A stretch of 64,000 bases of DNA. It comes from Owenia fusiformis. Its lineage: Eukaryota; Annelida; Polychaeta; Sabellida; Oweniidae. The position numbers and the translations under genes were made by a program. Numbering within the stretch: the first letter of the stretch is position 1; each line of letters starts with the position of its first letter. Below are positions 12,961-24,770 of this stretch, in pieces. Where the stretch lies: the NCBI GenBank assembly GCA_903813345.2, contig CAIIXF020000007.1, positions 25,655,564 to 25,719,563 of the forward strand, read 5' to 3'. The notes under the pieces are model-generated. The model saw only the letters and a list, made by a program, of their open reading frames with translations. It made no database searches and was not told the DNA's origin.

Positions 12961-14066
12961 CGAAGGTACAAATAATTAATTGAATTATATGTACGTTAAG
13001 GAAAACAAACTGATTCGCTACATCGCACAAATACATGTATACATATCAAACGTAAATGCCAACACAAAGAACAAGTGTAACTATTTAGCGAATATAAATT
13101 GTCAAGATTATCAAATTCAATAAAAAAAAGATGATAAAAAAACATTTGATAGATTGGGCAAAGGCCAGGTTTGGTAAAATGTTTGTTTTATTTGGTATGT
13201 ATGGAACATTTAATGTACCACTAAAAATGATAACTTAGTGCAAAAAAATCTATCCACGGTTGACTGGAAGTGCATGTATAATGATTTTCAAAACACATGT
13301 ATGCTAAATAGTTGTAAGAGGTTATAAAAGGTGACTTTAATTATCAACCTTATTATTGCGATGGGGAAAAGAGAAAAAACAGCGATCTAAGGTGAATTCT
13401 TTACATTTAACTATGAAATCCACATTCTAGTTAATTGTTTTGGATGTTGTTACAGACGATGGAAACATCAATTAGTTCCAATTCCCTCGTGAGAAACTTA
13501 CTGAGCTGAGCATTAACTGCCATGCGTAATTTGGTACAGCCCCTGTGGTAAATAAGGTTTCGTAACTTGTATTTTTTCAGTCTTTTTTATTATGTTTTGA
13601 TATGTCGGATATTGTTACACAATGTATTTTTAGACATTCTAACTGTAACTTAAGCTGAGAGTTTAAGATTATACGTTTTCTTTTGCTATTTTAATTTGTA
13701 AACTGTTGATTATTAAGGATAGTTGAAACTGCTGACCTTCACCCTTATATCTCTACTTATAGAACTTGCATCGTCTGCAATAGAAGAACTATTCTATACT
13801 ATTCTACCATCACATCTTCACTTGACTTAAACCGAGTAAAGAATGTCTAAAAGCATCACTGAAAAAAGACGAGGTAAATAACAGAGTTAAAAGACGGAAG
13901 GATACTTTTTGCAATAGTGACATAACATTTACGGTCATTTTGTAGGGTTTTGACATTTTTCGGGATGTAAAGAACGTGATTTTTCGTTAACTTTTTTTAC
14001 CCAACATCCTACTACTCCAAATTATACTTCAGGCAGTGGTTCGTAAAATGTATGGAATCAACTTAC

Positions 14067-14453
14067 CTCAAATGTGCTTGTTATCTGAAGTTTATAAAAC
14101 AAAGGTACCCAGAGCCTGGTTGTAAGAATGGTACCAATGAGCATTCCGATGTTTCCGATATATAACTGGGCTCCGCGCATGTACATTTCTGCTGGGTAGC
14201 CCAAAATCATAATTGCTGACTGGAATGAGACCAGTAAAGACAGAGATATAGGGACAACTTTTAGCTTTTTGTCAGCTGTAAGGTATTCCTTTGTCGTCCG
14301 TTGACGGCCTCCACTAAGTGCATGATAAACTCCAATTGATAGTGATGAGAGAATGAATACAGCAAAGACGACATAATCAGCGATACCTAAACGTGCTTCT
14401 CCCACAAGTCCCATTTTGATTATAAAATTCTTTCTCTGAACACTGCTGGCCAA
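14067..14453 (-). CDS. First coding exon of a second SLC5 (SMCT/SMVT-like) gene, partial
   Basis: Encodes the N-terminal region of a sodium-coupled solute transporter. It covers the first cytosolic/extracellular tail, TM1 (ADYVVFAVFILSSL), the loop with the TKEYLTADKKL motif, TM2 (SLSLLVSFQSAIMILGYPAEM) and much of TM3. It ends at a GTAAGT donor in phase 0 after the TSTFE motif, exactly as exon 1 of the complete gene at 54734 does. The two exons are about 93% identical over 348 bp, while the introns diverge within about 15 bp of the donor. The start is either Met at 14414 (MGL, conserved with the paralogue) or an upstream in-frame Met at 14453. No following exons were found down to position 1, so it is either a gene with a first intron longer than 14 kb or an orphan duplicate. 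Codon substitutions are mostly conservative and there is no stop. Confidence 0.75.
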
Positions 14454-16514
14454 TATATGATTAATTGCCTACTCCACAGCACAAATAAAAGCCTTCTGCT
14501 GATAGGCTATTTCTGCTGTTGCTATATATCCACCTGTGTCATGCAAAATTTCCCTCTATTGACTCAATGTTAGGTCATTCAAGTAACTAATACCGTGCAG
14601 TGTCCATGGTATCAAAGTGTTTAGATTGGGTAATTCAACCTTAAAAATTCCTATTTTATAACTTTAAATGACACCGGTGATATATCACCAATAAACGTAT
14701 ATAAGTACGAGTACAACCCCTCACATTAGAATTTCTTAAAGAATTGACAAGGTAATGTAACCTTTTGTGTCATTCCAGACATCTGAAAAACGTTGATATG
14801 CATTATACAGAATTCAAATTATAATCATAAAGATAGTATTAAACACGGGATATGATGATTTGATTAAAGATCCATTCAAGCAATGTCTATGAAAAGTGCT
14901 CATGGTGTTCAAAAATAGCCTAAAACGGCAGCTTACGCTTAAGCGTGCGCCTTTTTTCACGCAAACGTGAACGGAAGGTACAAAGTCAATATTTAGAATG
15001 GGTAATTTGAAGTTTCACGTTGGTGTCAAAGGGAATCATACTCATGTCTGTTGTATACTATGCTGGCTATTTTGACTTTGATGTACAGTATACAGTTTCT
15101 GAAGTAGTAGATGATGTATTCCATGCATTTATTAACTCCAAATACCAAAACGAACTTGTATCAGAAAATCAGCTATAGAATTCTTGCTGCGGTTATATAT
15201 AGTTTAAGGTTAAACACAGAGGCTGGAGGGTATAGGGAGCTGAACATTTAATGCAATATTGGGGATTGATACGTTATACGTTTCGTTCCGATTTTATATT
15301 TCCATAACACTTGGTCTGTTAATAAGTAAAGTTAAAATATGTTTGAGGATACAAACCTGATAAGCAATTAGCACTGAGGTTGCTCCTTGGAGAAATGATT
15401 CCTGCCAGATAATTCTTGAAGCCCTGAAGATAAACAGTGCACATCAAGAAAGAAAAATGTGCTTACTGGCACTTGTCTCAAAAAGACGAAGAAAATGGAG
15501 TTGTAAACTTACAAGGTACCAGTTGATTTTGTGGTTTCAAATATATTCCTACTGCCAGATTTGTGATAAAAAAATTGTAAACATTATATCAGGTGTCCCA
15601 AAAAAGTGAACCTCTTTCAGACAAGTATTTTCTCAACATTAGATAAACCTAGGATTAAGCGTATGGTAACACCAACAAGGCAAATATACAAGTGATAAGG
15701 TGTCAGTTGTACGAGTATTGTCAAATTAAAAACAGCATGTCAAATATCTAATATCAATGGACTTATCGATCTAAATGAAGCCATTTTTCAATCGGAAATG
15801 CTTTGTGTATTTCTACTAACGATATCACCTAGATATATTTACAGTTATGACTTCATCCCTAATGACAGTAATTCCCTTTACTTTTCTTCTTCCCCATTAT
15901 TTCTTCTTGAAACATTTGTCGATGGTAGCCTTATCACTGTCACTCAAAGGCAACGAAATCTTTCCAAATTATGGACAAAACTGATTTTGGATACACACAA
16001 CAGTGAAAAATTTGACACCCAGACAAGCTTTTTTAAATTAAATTAATATTGGAATTCTTGACACATTGTATTAAGCTGTTAATGCTCGCTTAATAAGTCA
16101 CAAATCCCTTTTTTATGTCACTCCCAGCACTGGCGGATCCAGAAGGTAACACAAGGGGGGGGGGGCTTGTTTTACGTCATTCGGCATTCGAAGTTAATTC
16201 GGCGTCAGAAACACATGGTATCGGTGACATTTTGCACGTTGATGCCTTGTATATCTATAAGACTGGCTGATGATACATTTGTGCTACTCTGTACAAAATT
16301 TCAATTAATCAAATAAATCCATCGCCGAGAAAATACTTGTTTAAAAGCCGTTCACGTTTTGGACATCCATTATAATCAAACATTATAGAGAACTTGGTTA
16401 TTGATAAATTAACCATACAATGATATGCCATTCTTTATGTACATTTTGCAAATTAAACCGACCTGCTAATTAACAGAGTTTTTGGAAAAACACAACAGCC
16501 AAAATTAGAAAGAT

Positions 16515-16610
16515 ACTCTTTGCATTCGTTCGACTTCACTTCTTTAAGAGAGCTTCGTCTTCAGGTAGTTTATAACTAGACTCTGCGCGCAGGGTAAGAA
16601 AGACAGGTAT
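16515..16610 (+). repeat. Dispersed repeat, copy shared with 42195-42280
   Basis: Shares TTTGCATTYGTTCGACTT, TAGTTTATAA and TAGACTCTGC blocks in order with 42195-42280. Unknown family. Confidence 0.65.
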
Positions 16611-17342
16611 GTCGAGCATAAGTATAACTCGTGCAAGCAGAGTAAAATGGCTTGAAAAATATGGAAGCAACGTGTCAGGAAAGGAAAATGCATGCAATAA
16701 GTTGCAAGATTATGAAATCAAAACATTGAATAGATTAATCTTTGTGTGATTGGAATGCGTGCGATGTGATACTTAAATGTAATTTCAACATTGGTTTAGC
16801 CTCAAACCACAGATTACGACGACATCGTTCAAACTTTGCGCCAGAATTAATGCAAAGGTACAGTACTTCAAAACTTAATGCCAAGGTACGTCAAAACTGT
16901 CATGGTCACATGGCCTCTAAAAATCCGCGCGAAAATATCAATATTAAGAGGTTGACAGTTTCGTTTTGATTAATCGTGTTTTGTGGGAAAATATCACTCA
17001 TTCTGTAGTTATAACAAAACATTTGCTAAAAGTACAAGCTAATTAGAGATTCTGACTTCAATTTTATAATATCCTAAGGGGTCTAATGAGCGTACCCAAA
17101 AAGGAAGTACTGTACACAGCTATTGTCATTCAAAGGTGTCGTGGTCGTTTCACTATAATTTTACCCATTCATACTCTACATGTACTATTCATTACCCTGT
17201 AGATAATTTGACATCATTCCATTTGCAGCATGTTGTATTTACTGTTCACTCATATGAATACGCTTGCATGTATCACGTTTATCTGTTGGTGCCTTCTGGA
17301 GTGTTTCATTTGCTAATGTTATGTACATGTATTGATGATCAA

Positions 17343-17430
17343 ATGCCGCGGTCATTTGCTCCGATTGAGTAGTTTGCTCAAAATTGTATCCAGTTTTGAA
17401 CAAAATGCACAATCTTCTTGGGTGAATTGT
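17343..17430. mobile_element. Degenerate fragment of the TAA/TTA MITE family
   Basis: The ATGCCGCGGTCATTTGCTCC end and the GATTGAGTAGTTTGCTCAAAAT core match the family, but the right terminal repeat is lost. Confidence 0.6.
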
Positions 17431-17929
17431 CGTTTTGTATTTTATATTTTTATTTTTTTTTTACTACAGTCAGATTCATAATTCCATTTACAACCTATAT
17501 ATATTTTGTATATTTTGGATTGTTTTGTAGTTTGGCTAGTATGTGCCATGTGTGCAGCCTTTGATATTTTGATGCTTCTCTGTCATGTCATTTTCGAAAA
17601 AGTTAGCAGGGCTGAAACGCCCTGTAAATTACACGACGTCACAGCTTTGCTGCACAATGTATACATACCTTTCTGAAATATACAAAAGTTAGGTCTTCTA
17701 CAACAGTATATGGAAAACAGGAACATGTTTCTATTTCTTCCGTATCATACTATTGCAATATGGTCCTTTGAGTGGTTATTTTTAGATTCAAAGTTGTCAA
17801 TGAAATTATGAATCTGAGTTTATTCAAAGCAACGAACAGCGTTCACGTGATATGTTTGTCATTTGATCCCTAGCGTGATGTTCGTTGTTACCTAGGTGCA
17901 TTTTTCCTTAAGTGCAACTATTTATTGTT

Positions 17930-18670
17930 ATAATCGTTATTTCCCGAGTGCAACTCTTGTGATATTAGTTATAATATGTGTGCAACTATATTGATATTCA
18001 TTATTACCTGAGTGCAGCTATCGTGATATTTGTTATTACCTGGCTAAAGCTTTGCGACATTTGTCGTTACCTGGCTACAACTTTGTGACATTTGTCGTTA
18101 CATTGGTACAGCTGTGCGACATTTGTCATTACCTGGCTACAACTGTGAGACATTTATCATTATTTGGCTACAACTGAGCGACATTTGTCATTATCTGGGT
18201 ACAACTTTGTGACATTTGTCGTTACATTGGTACAGCTGTGCGACATTTGTCATTACCTGGCTACAACTGTGAGACATTTATCATTACTTGGCTACAACTG
18301 AGCGACATTTGTCATTATCAAGGTACAACTTTGTGACATTTGTCGTTACATTGGTACAGCTGTGCGACATTTGTCATTACCTGGCTACAACTGTGAGACA
18401 TTTATCATTACTTGGCTACAACTGAGCGACATTTGTCATAATCAAGGTACAACTTTGTGACATTTGTCGTTACATTGGTACAGCTGTGCGACATTTGTCA
18501 TTACCTGGCTTGAACTATGCGACATTTGTCATTACCTGGCTACAACTGTGAGACATTTATCATTACCTGGCTGCAAATGTGCGACATTTGTCATTACAGC
18601 TGGGTACAAGTATGCGACATTTGTCATTATCTGGGTACAACTGTGAGACATTTATCATTATGTTTTCTGG
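17930..18670. repeat. Minisatellite with about 30-bp monomer and 120-bp higher-order unit
   Basis: Monomers of the type GCGACATTTGTCATTACCTG with GCTACAACT run through the stretch. From about 18110 the monomers fall into a four-monomer unit of about 120 bp, with near-identical starts at about 18112, 18232, 18353 and 18477. The left end (17930-18050) has more diverged monomers. ORFs reading CDICHYL-type peptides are a by-product of the repeat. Confidence 0.9.
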
Positions 18671-19541
18671 AAACCATCAAGTTAACCGAAAGTAACTTCA
18701 GTGTCAGTGTACAGAATAGTGTACTTGTAAAGTATATCTATAACTTTATCACATTATAAACGCCTTTAATACAGTATTCTCCATAATATATCATAATGTT
18801 TTGCTCAAATAGTTTCGCTTTGTCGAGACTGACAACTGGACAGGACGAATAACTCGAGAAACAATAAGGAAAATATTCAAATATCATAAAATGAACCAAA
18901 CGGAGATAAGCGACTGACAAAGAACTATACTAGTATACAAATGCTAATGGGCAGGTGTAATGTTATTGAAAGAAAAATTTGCAATGCTTATGTGAATCCT
19001 GATTTCTATGAGGCTGTCATTGATTTCTCAACAACATGGAGACAGTATTTGAAGGAGTTAAAAGACTTGTATCGATATTTACACTCATACCATTCCTCAT
19101 CACTTACCACATTTATTATTTGAGAGAACTGCACCCCTCCCCATTTTTGCGCTTCAAATCCCGAATAACCTGAATAACCTCATTTTAAAGGGCAATCAAT
19201 ATGGTGAAATATTGGACCAAGGGCCAAATTAATAATTTAATTTATAACATATCGCCGATCTTTTCGGAGATTGAGAATGTAATGAATGGATCGGTAGGTA
19301 AATACAACGTGTTGCAAATTTGACACTTCCTATAGATCTGAGTCTACTGATCTGAGTCTATTGTTAAGAGTATATAATTCCAACGTACTAAATAAAAAAG
19401 ATGCAACCTTTCATTTATGAACCTCTGAAACTAAAACTTTAACTTTAATCAGTTTTGAAAACAAATTTGAAAGGGCCATGAGGCTGCTGCATGGAGTCTG
19501 AAACTGGAGAGAGCATAGCCCTCACCAGCTGACATCACTTA
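18671..19541. other. Intergenic DNA, nothing recognised
   Basis: Two 60-aa ORFs lack recognisable motifs. The stretch ends at the TA target of the foldback element at 19542. Confidence 0.4.
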
Positions 19542-20301
19542 CACTCCCCTCCATAAGTTTGGCAACCTTTTTTCCCCCATTGAACTACGTGTTAAAGCCT
19601 CTTTACCTTTGAATTTTTATTTACTTAACCTGCGATGAAAATACTTATACTATTGATGGAAACGTAATTTGACATTAATTCCAATACCTCCAAATTTTCA
19701 CAATTTCTTCCTCAATTACAATAGGTCGAAAATTGATGATGAATATGATGAATTTTTGAAAATCGACATTCCCATGTTAAGCAATGGGAAATGGTAGGTT
19801 TGCCGCAAGTCATATGACAGAATATCCATCTATCCGAGTCTTTGCAAAAAATACGAGTTAGGCAGGCAATTGAATTTGCTAACTTTATTTAACAAAAAAT
19901 TGATATGTTTCTTCAGGTTCAACAAAGTTATAGGGCTTTAAAGTCAAAATTGTTTTTCAAAAAACCTCTCCCATTGAAATAACACAGGATGCGAAAAATT
20001 ATTTTCAAAAATGACTTTGAAGCGCTGTAACTTTAATATTCATCAAATAAACTAAACACGTAGTGTTAAAAAAAGTTGGACAATTCAATTTTCTATATAA
20101 AAATATTTTTTGCTGAATCTTTTACTGATAAGATATCCTGATTTCTGATTTGCCCCGAACCCTCCATTTCCCATTGGATTACATGACGATTTTCAAAAAT
20201 TCATTTATCATCAATTTTCGACCTATCGTAATTAAGGAAAAAAATTGAGAAAATTTGGAAGTATTGGAAATAAAGTCAAGTTACGTTTCCATCAATATTA
20301 T

Positions 20302-20576
20302 ATAAACATTATATTCATAATGTATTTTATCGGGATATTGTGGAGTCTAGCCTTCAAGTTTGTTTTTAAATGTTTGAATCTCCCGCTGGAAGTAGGACAC
20401 ACGCCAAGAACCAATCAGCGAAGCGCCCATGCAGATCAGCCAATCAGAGCTCACGGAAGTTCTTTGAAGACAAGATAGCGTCCTTTTCACTCAAAGTAAA
20501 GTTATATGATTATTCTCCGCAAGTTTTTTACACTTTTCGAACAAACAAAGTGTAGGTAAGCATAAACTTTGATTAC
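20302..20576 (+). repeat. Ngaro split direct repeat A1 (putative promoter region)
   Basis: 275-bp copy matching A2 at 28071-28345. It contains two CCAAT boxes (20411 and 20440) on the sense strand, consistent with a polymerase II promoter driving the element. Confidence 0.88.
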
Positions 20577-21362
20577 CCTTACGATCAAACATGTAACACG
20601 CGTGTTGAGGCAAACTTTCGATAGTGATATTGGCGGATCGGGACAGTTATGGGAAGAAATAAATTCACGCTCTGAAAATTTCGCCATGATTGACCTAATT
20701 CTTTTGTTGTTTTTTTCGAAAGTTTGCCTTCAAGTTTGAGTCGTTTAGGGTCGTGATGGAGAATAATATGAATGTCATTCGGGAAGGATGTAGTTCCTAT
20801 TATAGAAATATGCCTATTGATTAAGGATATCTCTTCTAGCGAAGTAGTTCGACGTTGAATTGATGAGTCTGTCGTTTCGATTTTTCCCTGGAAATTGAAG
20901 GGGACTTCTTCCCCGGGGTTATTCTTTTCCGTTTAGTCGCTATAATACGCTTTTCAGTTAACGTAGATAGACTTGGAATATAACAATTAGGTCTAGGGCG
21001 CATGGATATAATCATTCAATTAAAAGTGGGATTTTCATCGACTGAAAGGCAAATTCTACATAAGCAAGTTTTGGCACGCGACTAAAGCGTGATAGCGGAG
21101 CGGGCATTGGCCAATTGTAGGTTGTCGGCCTTCTCGGAGATTGTCGGTATTTTTCGGAAAAAAGATGGCTGCGCCCATATTCATGTTTCGAAATATTTGT
21201 TTTCATGTCATTTCTGGACGGGAAGGTATTGCTATGTTGTTTTTGGGGGAATGAAACAATATATAAGATGCTCCGCTGTTGTTTTAGAAAGTTGAACATG
21301 CAAACTCATTTGCGACTTAGAACATGGGCCTAAGTTTGTTAGTTGCGTTTTGAAAAAATAAA
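20577..21362 (+). other. Leader of the Ngaro element
   Basis: Sequence between A1 and the first ORF. Short antisense ORFs here have no recognisable motif. It is probably the 5' untranslated region of the element. Confidence 0.5.
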
Positions 21363-22002
21363 ATGATTTTTGCAGTGAAAGTGGCAATGAGTACTCCGAG
21401 GGTGCTGTTGTTCGGGCACAGCCTGGTAAAGAGGGTGGAGTTGCCTAGTGAGTCATTCTCTGATGAAACCTTGAAGAAATGCCCACCATCATTGGATTTA
21501 AATGACAACCAATGTTTGTTGACATATGAAGGAGTGCCAGGGGGAGATTTCAAAAAGTTGAATGAAAGTGGTATTTGGAAATCGATGAATAATTTTGATG
21601 TTGTCATTGCTCAGATAGCTGGAAATGAGATTGACAATTTTCCAATGTCAGAAGAGAGAATTACTGAAGTATTCCAAGGGACTATTGACATGATTCATAG
21701 GATACGGCGGCAAGTAGCTAATGTGATCCTGTGCAAGTTGTTTCATCGACGGATGTCTCTGGCACGTTCTTCAAGGATACGATCTCTGGAGCAGCAAGTG
21801 AGCTATAATAACAATGTTGATAGAATAAATAGGAGATTAGCTCAGGTGCTAGATCACTCAACAGGTACTTATTTTTGGAGGACAAAGGGACAGGTAATGA
21901 ATGGCCTCGACATGATAGGAGAAGATGGTACTCATTTTAACGAAGATGGGCACTATAAGTATTGGAGATCCCTGAGAGGAGCTGTGATGCATGGCCTCAC
22001 AA
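21363..22002 (+). CDS. SGNH/GDSL hydrolase-like exon of the Ngaro ORF1
   Basis: Predicted lipase/esterase-like fold. The sequence shows the four SGNH blocks: GHS with Ser20, GG at 60-61, GN with Asn88, and DGTH with Asp188 and His191. Spacing and total length (about 213 residues) fit a complete compact SGNH domain. A strong donor (A followed by GTAAGT at 22003) lies just after the domain. An acceptor (TTTTTACAG) at 23298 has matching phase, so the domain is inferred to be spliced in frame onto the Gag-like ORF, giving about 703 residues. SGNH domains are known from some LINE and DIRS-like elements; the substrate is unknown. The first Met is at 21363 with a second at 21387. If unspliced, the ORF continues to 22250 with no recognisable domain. 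Confidence 0.8.
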
Positions 22003-23298
22003 GTAAGTTGTCATGGGCACGCTTACGTTTGTGTATGTGTTTTCGCACGGTAGTGTTGAGGTTTTTAATATGCACGCTTTGCACGTTTGTAAGTGAGTTT
22101 CCAACACGCTTGTTCATTAATGAATTGTCTCAGCTTGGAGAGAATGTTAATGCATATGCTTACTCATCCCCACACTACATTCCTACTACCACTTGCAAAC
22201 AAAAGACATCTCAACACGCTTGTTGGAAGTTTTATTTTACATGGATGTAACGTAATTAATACACGCTTGTATAACAATTTTAAGTCGCTTTACTTTCTCA
22301 ACGTTCGCAATTTGATATGACTATTAAACAAGCCGGTGGTGGTTTGCAGGCCCTACTCAGAGGTGGATTTTTTATTTGAAGATAAATGGGAGGCCCATTT
22401 GTTTAATTCACGCTGTTGAATCGGTATGTTTTCATATGAATTATACCCGCAGGTAAAAAATTTTTTGGTATGAGGTTTTTCTTCATTTGTATTGCCTTTA
22501 TCAATTCGCTCAATACTGGTTTTTAATCTCCTGCTTTTTTGACAGTGCACGCAGGCTTGAGTTGATACCCGCAGGTAAAATGTATAAAGATGTGGTCAGT
22601 TGGTTTATGATTGTTGCACACGTTTATGTTTGAGTGGATTTCCGGGAAATCTGAACCAGTTGTATAAGGTGTTTTAGCTCCACAGTGTACATTGAATTTT
22701 AATCGGAATCTAGTGTTGGAAGATGCAGGCTTTATCACGGATGCACGCTTTATCACGCTTGATAAGAGTATTTAAGCTTGCTATTGTGGAGAAAAGGCTT
22801 TTTAATACGATTGTTTTTGTTTTTAGCTTCCTTTGTGGAAAATATGCATTATGTCATGCTAGGTTATTTTGATACTCTCTATTATTAAGGGATGTTTTGG
22901 TAATACGTTTGTAGAACGCTTTACATTGTTATTATTTAGACAATGCTTTAGATCACGCTTGATAAAATTTTGTTTTAGAACTCTCTAAGTATAGAAGTGC
23001 ACATTATCACGCTTGATAAGTTTTTGTTTTAAACTCGTTATTGTGCATAAATACAAAATGTTTTAATTGGCCTCTTTTGCAACGCTTATTTGCACTTTTG
23101 GTATTTGGTAAGCACACCCAGTGTATATTTTTTATGGATGTTTTGATAACACCTTCCTTAGAAATCTTTTTAAGGAAGTGGTTATGAAAATATCAGTAGT
23201 GCTGGCAGGGCTTCAATCCTCTGCTCGGGAGTCTATGTTATACACTGGGTGTGTAAGCATTGGTTTGCACTGATGGTAATGACCATGTGTTTTTACAG
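22003..23298 (+). other. Inferred intron of the Ngaro ORF1
   Basis: Begins GTAAGTTG and ends TTTTTACAG, joining two coding exons in matching phase. It is rich in CACGCTTG/CACGCTTT motifs (about ten between 22015 and 23020, several as ATCACGCTTGATAA) and has two TACCCGCAGGTAAAA blocks. Near its end, a 15-bp inverted repeat (CACACCCAGTGTATA at 23113 and its mirror at 23239) brackets about 110 bp. Confidence 0.55.
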
Positions 23299-24770
23299 TG
23301 CTAGATGGCGCAACAGCCGGGGGATTCCTCCAAATGCTACAAGGAGGAAACAACCAAGGCCAAGCAGGACAGCATATGCCACAGCAACAAAACCAGATGG
23401 CAGGACAACAAAATCAAAATGCTCAAAATCAGAATATGGGCCAAAATCAAAATATGAATCCAGGACCAGGTCAAGTTCAACCCCAAAACCCAGGGATAGC
23501 ACAAGATCAACAACAAAACCTTGGGATGGCACAAGGTCATCAACAAAACCTTGGGATGGGACAAGGTCAACAACAAAACCTTGGGATGGCACAAGGTCAT
23601 CAACAAAACCTTGGGATGGCGCAAGGTCAGCAACAAAACCCCGTGATGGTACAGGGTCAGCCACAAAACCCCGTGATGGTACAGGGTCAGCCACAAAACC
23701 CCGTGATGGTACAGGGTCAGCCACAAAACCCTGGCGGGGCACAGGGTATGATGCTAAATCCTGGTATGGGCCAGGTAAATCCAGGACAACTACAAAACCC
23801 CGGCATGGGCCAGGGGTATCAACAAAACCCAGGTATGGGCCAGGGTTTCAATCCAAACCCCGGTATGGGCCAGGGGCCTGTATTCCATCAAGGGATGCAA
23901 AACCAAGGAATGATGGGACAGGGAATAAATCCCATGGGACAATGGCCGGGACAAGGCGTCATGCAGAACCTTGGTATGGGCCAAGGCAATGTCCCAGCTC
24001 AGAACTGGATAGGAGGTCCGCTTCAACCAGGCCCGTGGAGACCAGATCAGTTAGGGATAGGTAACACAAATTTCCTCATGTTTACAGGCAATCAGCTTGA
24101 TACTCATATATCTGATTCGGTACGCCAAAAAATTATTAAAAATGAGTATGTTGATTTGAAAACACTGTTGGTGAAAACTGATTCAAATCAGGAATTTAAG
24201 TATGTAAGTGAAAATGAGGAGGGAGTAGAAAGGTTGGTTCTGAAACCTATTGAAGCAAAAGCCAAAATAGCATCAGTAAATGATTGGCAAACAGCGTTCT
24301 ATGTCTTCATGACTGTATATGTTAGGCATCACCCATATGAAGCTATCAATTTGATCAAATATGCTAGCCACATTTTATCTCTAAGCAAAACGCCGAACGC
24401 AAATTGGCAACAATATGATGAGGATTTTAGGAGAAATAAGCTATTAGCTGGGCTTAGGTGGGAGGTTATTAACCATGAGCTGTTATTAGCAGCTACTATT
24501 ATTCAGCCAAATCTAACATATACAACCAAGGGGGCTCAAAAAGGTGCCAGTCAAAAAACAGGGAAATCTACTTTTCGAGAACAACCCGTATGTTTTCGCT
24601 GGAACAATGGGGAATTCTGCCAGTTCTCTTCCTGCAAGTATAGGCACGTTTGCAGGGTTTGCAATGAAAAACACAGAGCTAATGATTGTAAGCAAGGAAA
24701 GTCTCAGAAGTCAGGACCCTTTAGCCAACAGAACAAAAATTCCAACAGATTTGTCAAAAAATCAAAATAA
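23299..24770 (+). CDS. Gag-like exon of the Ngaro ORF1
   Basis: About 490 residues. The N-terminal half (roughly 20-250) is low complexity, rich in Gln, Gly, Met, Asn and Pro, built from tandem 10-residue repeats of the NLGMAQGHQQ type. Next comes a globular region of about 150 residues. Near the C terminus lies a zinc-binding module: CFRWNNGEFC, then SSCKYRH (C-x8-C-x4-C-x3-H) followed by CRVCNEKHRANDC (C-x2-C-x3-H-x4-C), and a basic Ser/Lys tail. This fits a nucleocapsid-like RNA-binding Gag protein. The antisense ORFs at 23293-24026 are shadows of the repeats. It overlaps the RT ORF by about 227 bp in another frame. Confidence 0.82.
23500..23760 (+). repeat. In-frame 30-bp tandem repeats within the Gag-like ORF
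   Basis: About eight or nine 30-bp units of the form GGGATGGCACAAGGTCATCA with ACAAAACCTT. The later units change to CCCGTGATGGTACAGGGTCAG and are nearly identical to each other. They encode the 10-residue Gln/Gly/Met repeat. Confidence 0.85.

Larger units (their letters stand above)
9019..14066. other. Non-coding DNA downstream of the lone SLC5 first exon
   Basis: If the exon at 14067-14453 belongs to a live gene, this is its first intron. I looked on the minus strand for the next exons using the exon 2 to 15 sequences of the complete copy and found none. It contains a 42-45-bp tandem duplication at 10966-11051 and an imperfect palindrome around a CACGTG site near 12735-12960. Confidence 0.45.
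14454..17929. other. Intergenic DNA with scattered repeat fragments
   Basis: Lies between the lone SLC5 exon and the minisatellite. It contains a possible mariner-like end near 15592 (GTGTCCCAAAAAAGTGAACC) and a hAT-like end near 16128 (CACTGGCGGATCCAGAAGG followed by a G tract). It also holds a dispersed repeat at 16515-16610 and a MITE fragment at 17343. No host exon recognised. Confidence 0.4.

Noticed and set aside
9019-14066. Exons 2 to 15 of the second SLC5 gene
   Set aside because: I compared the minus strand by eye with each exon of the complete gene and found no match; a computed tBLASTn could overturn this.
17600-18700. CRISPR-like array
   Set aside because: Monomers repeat directly without unique spacers, and the DNA is eukaryotic; it is a minisatellite.
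18464-18759. ORFs encoding CDICHYL-type repeats
   Set aside because: Translation of the minisatellite; no other coding evidence.
23293-24026. Long minus-strand ORFs with GFVADPVPSR-type and HHGVLWLTLY-type repeats
   Set aside because: They are shadows of the 30-bp tandem repeats in the Gag-like ORF on the plus strand.
23249-24064. 271-aa plus-strand ORF rich in TKPWDGTRS repeats
   Set aside because: Alternate frame of the same tandem repeats; it lacks the downstream zinc-binding region and ends within the Gag-like exon.
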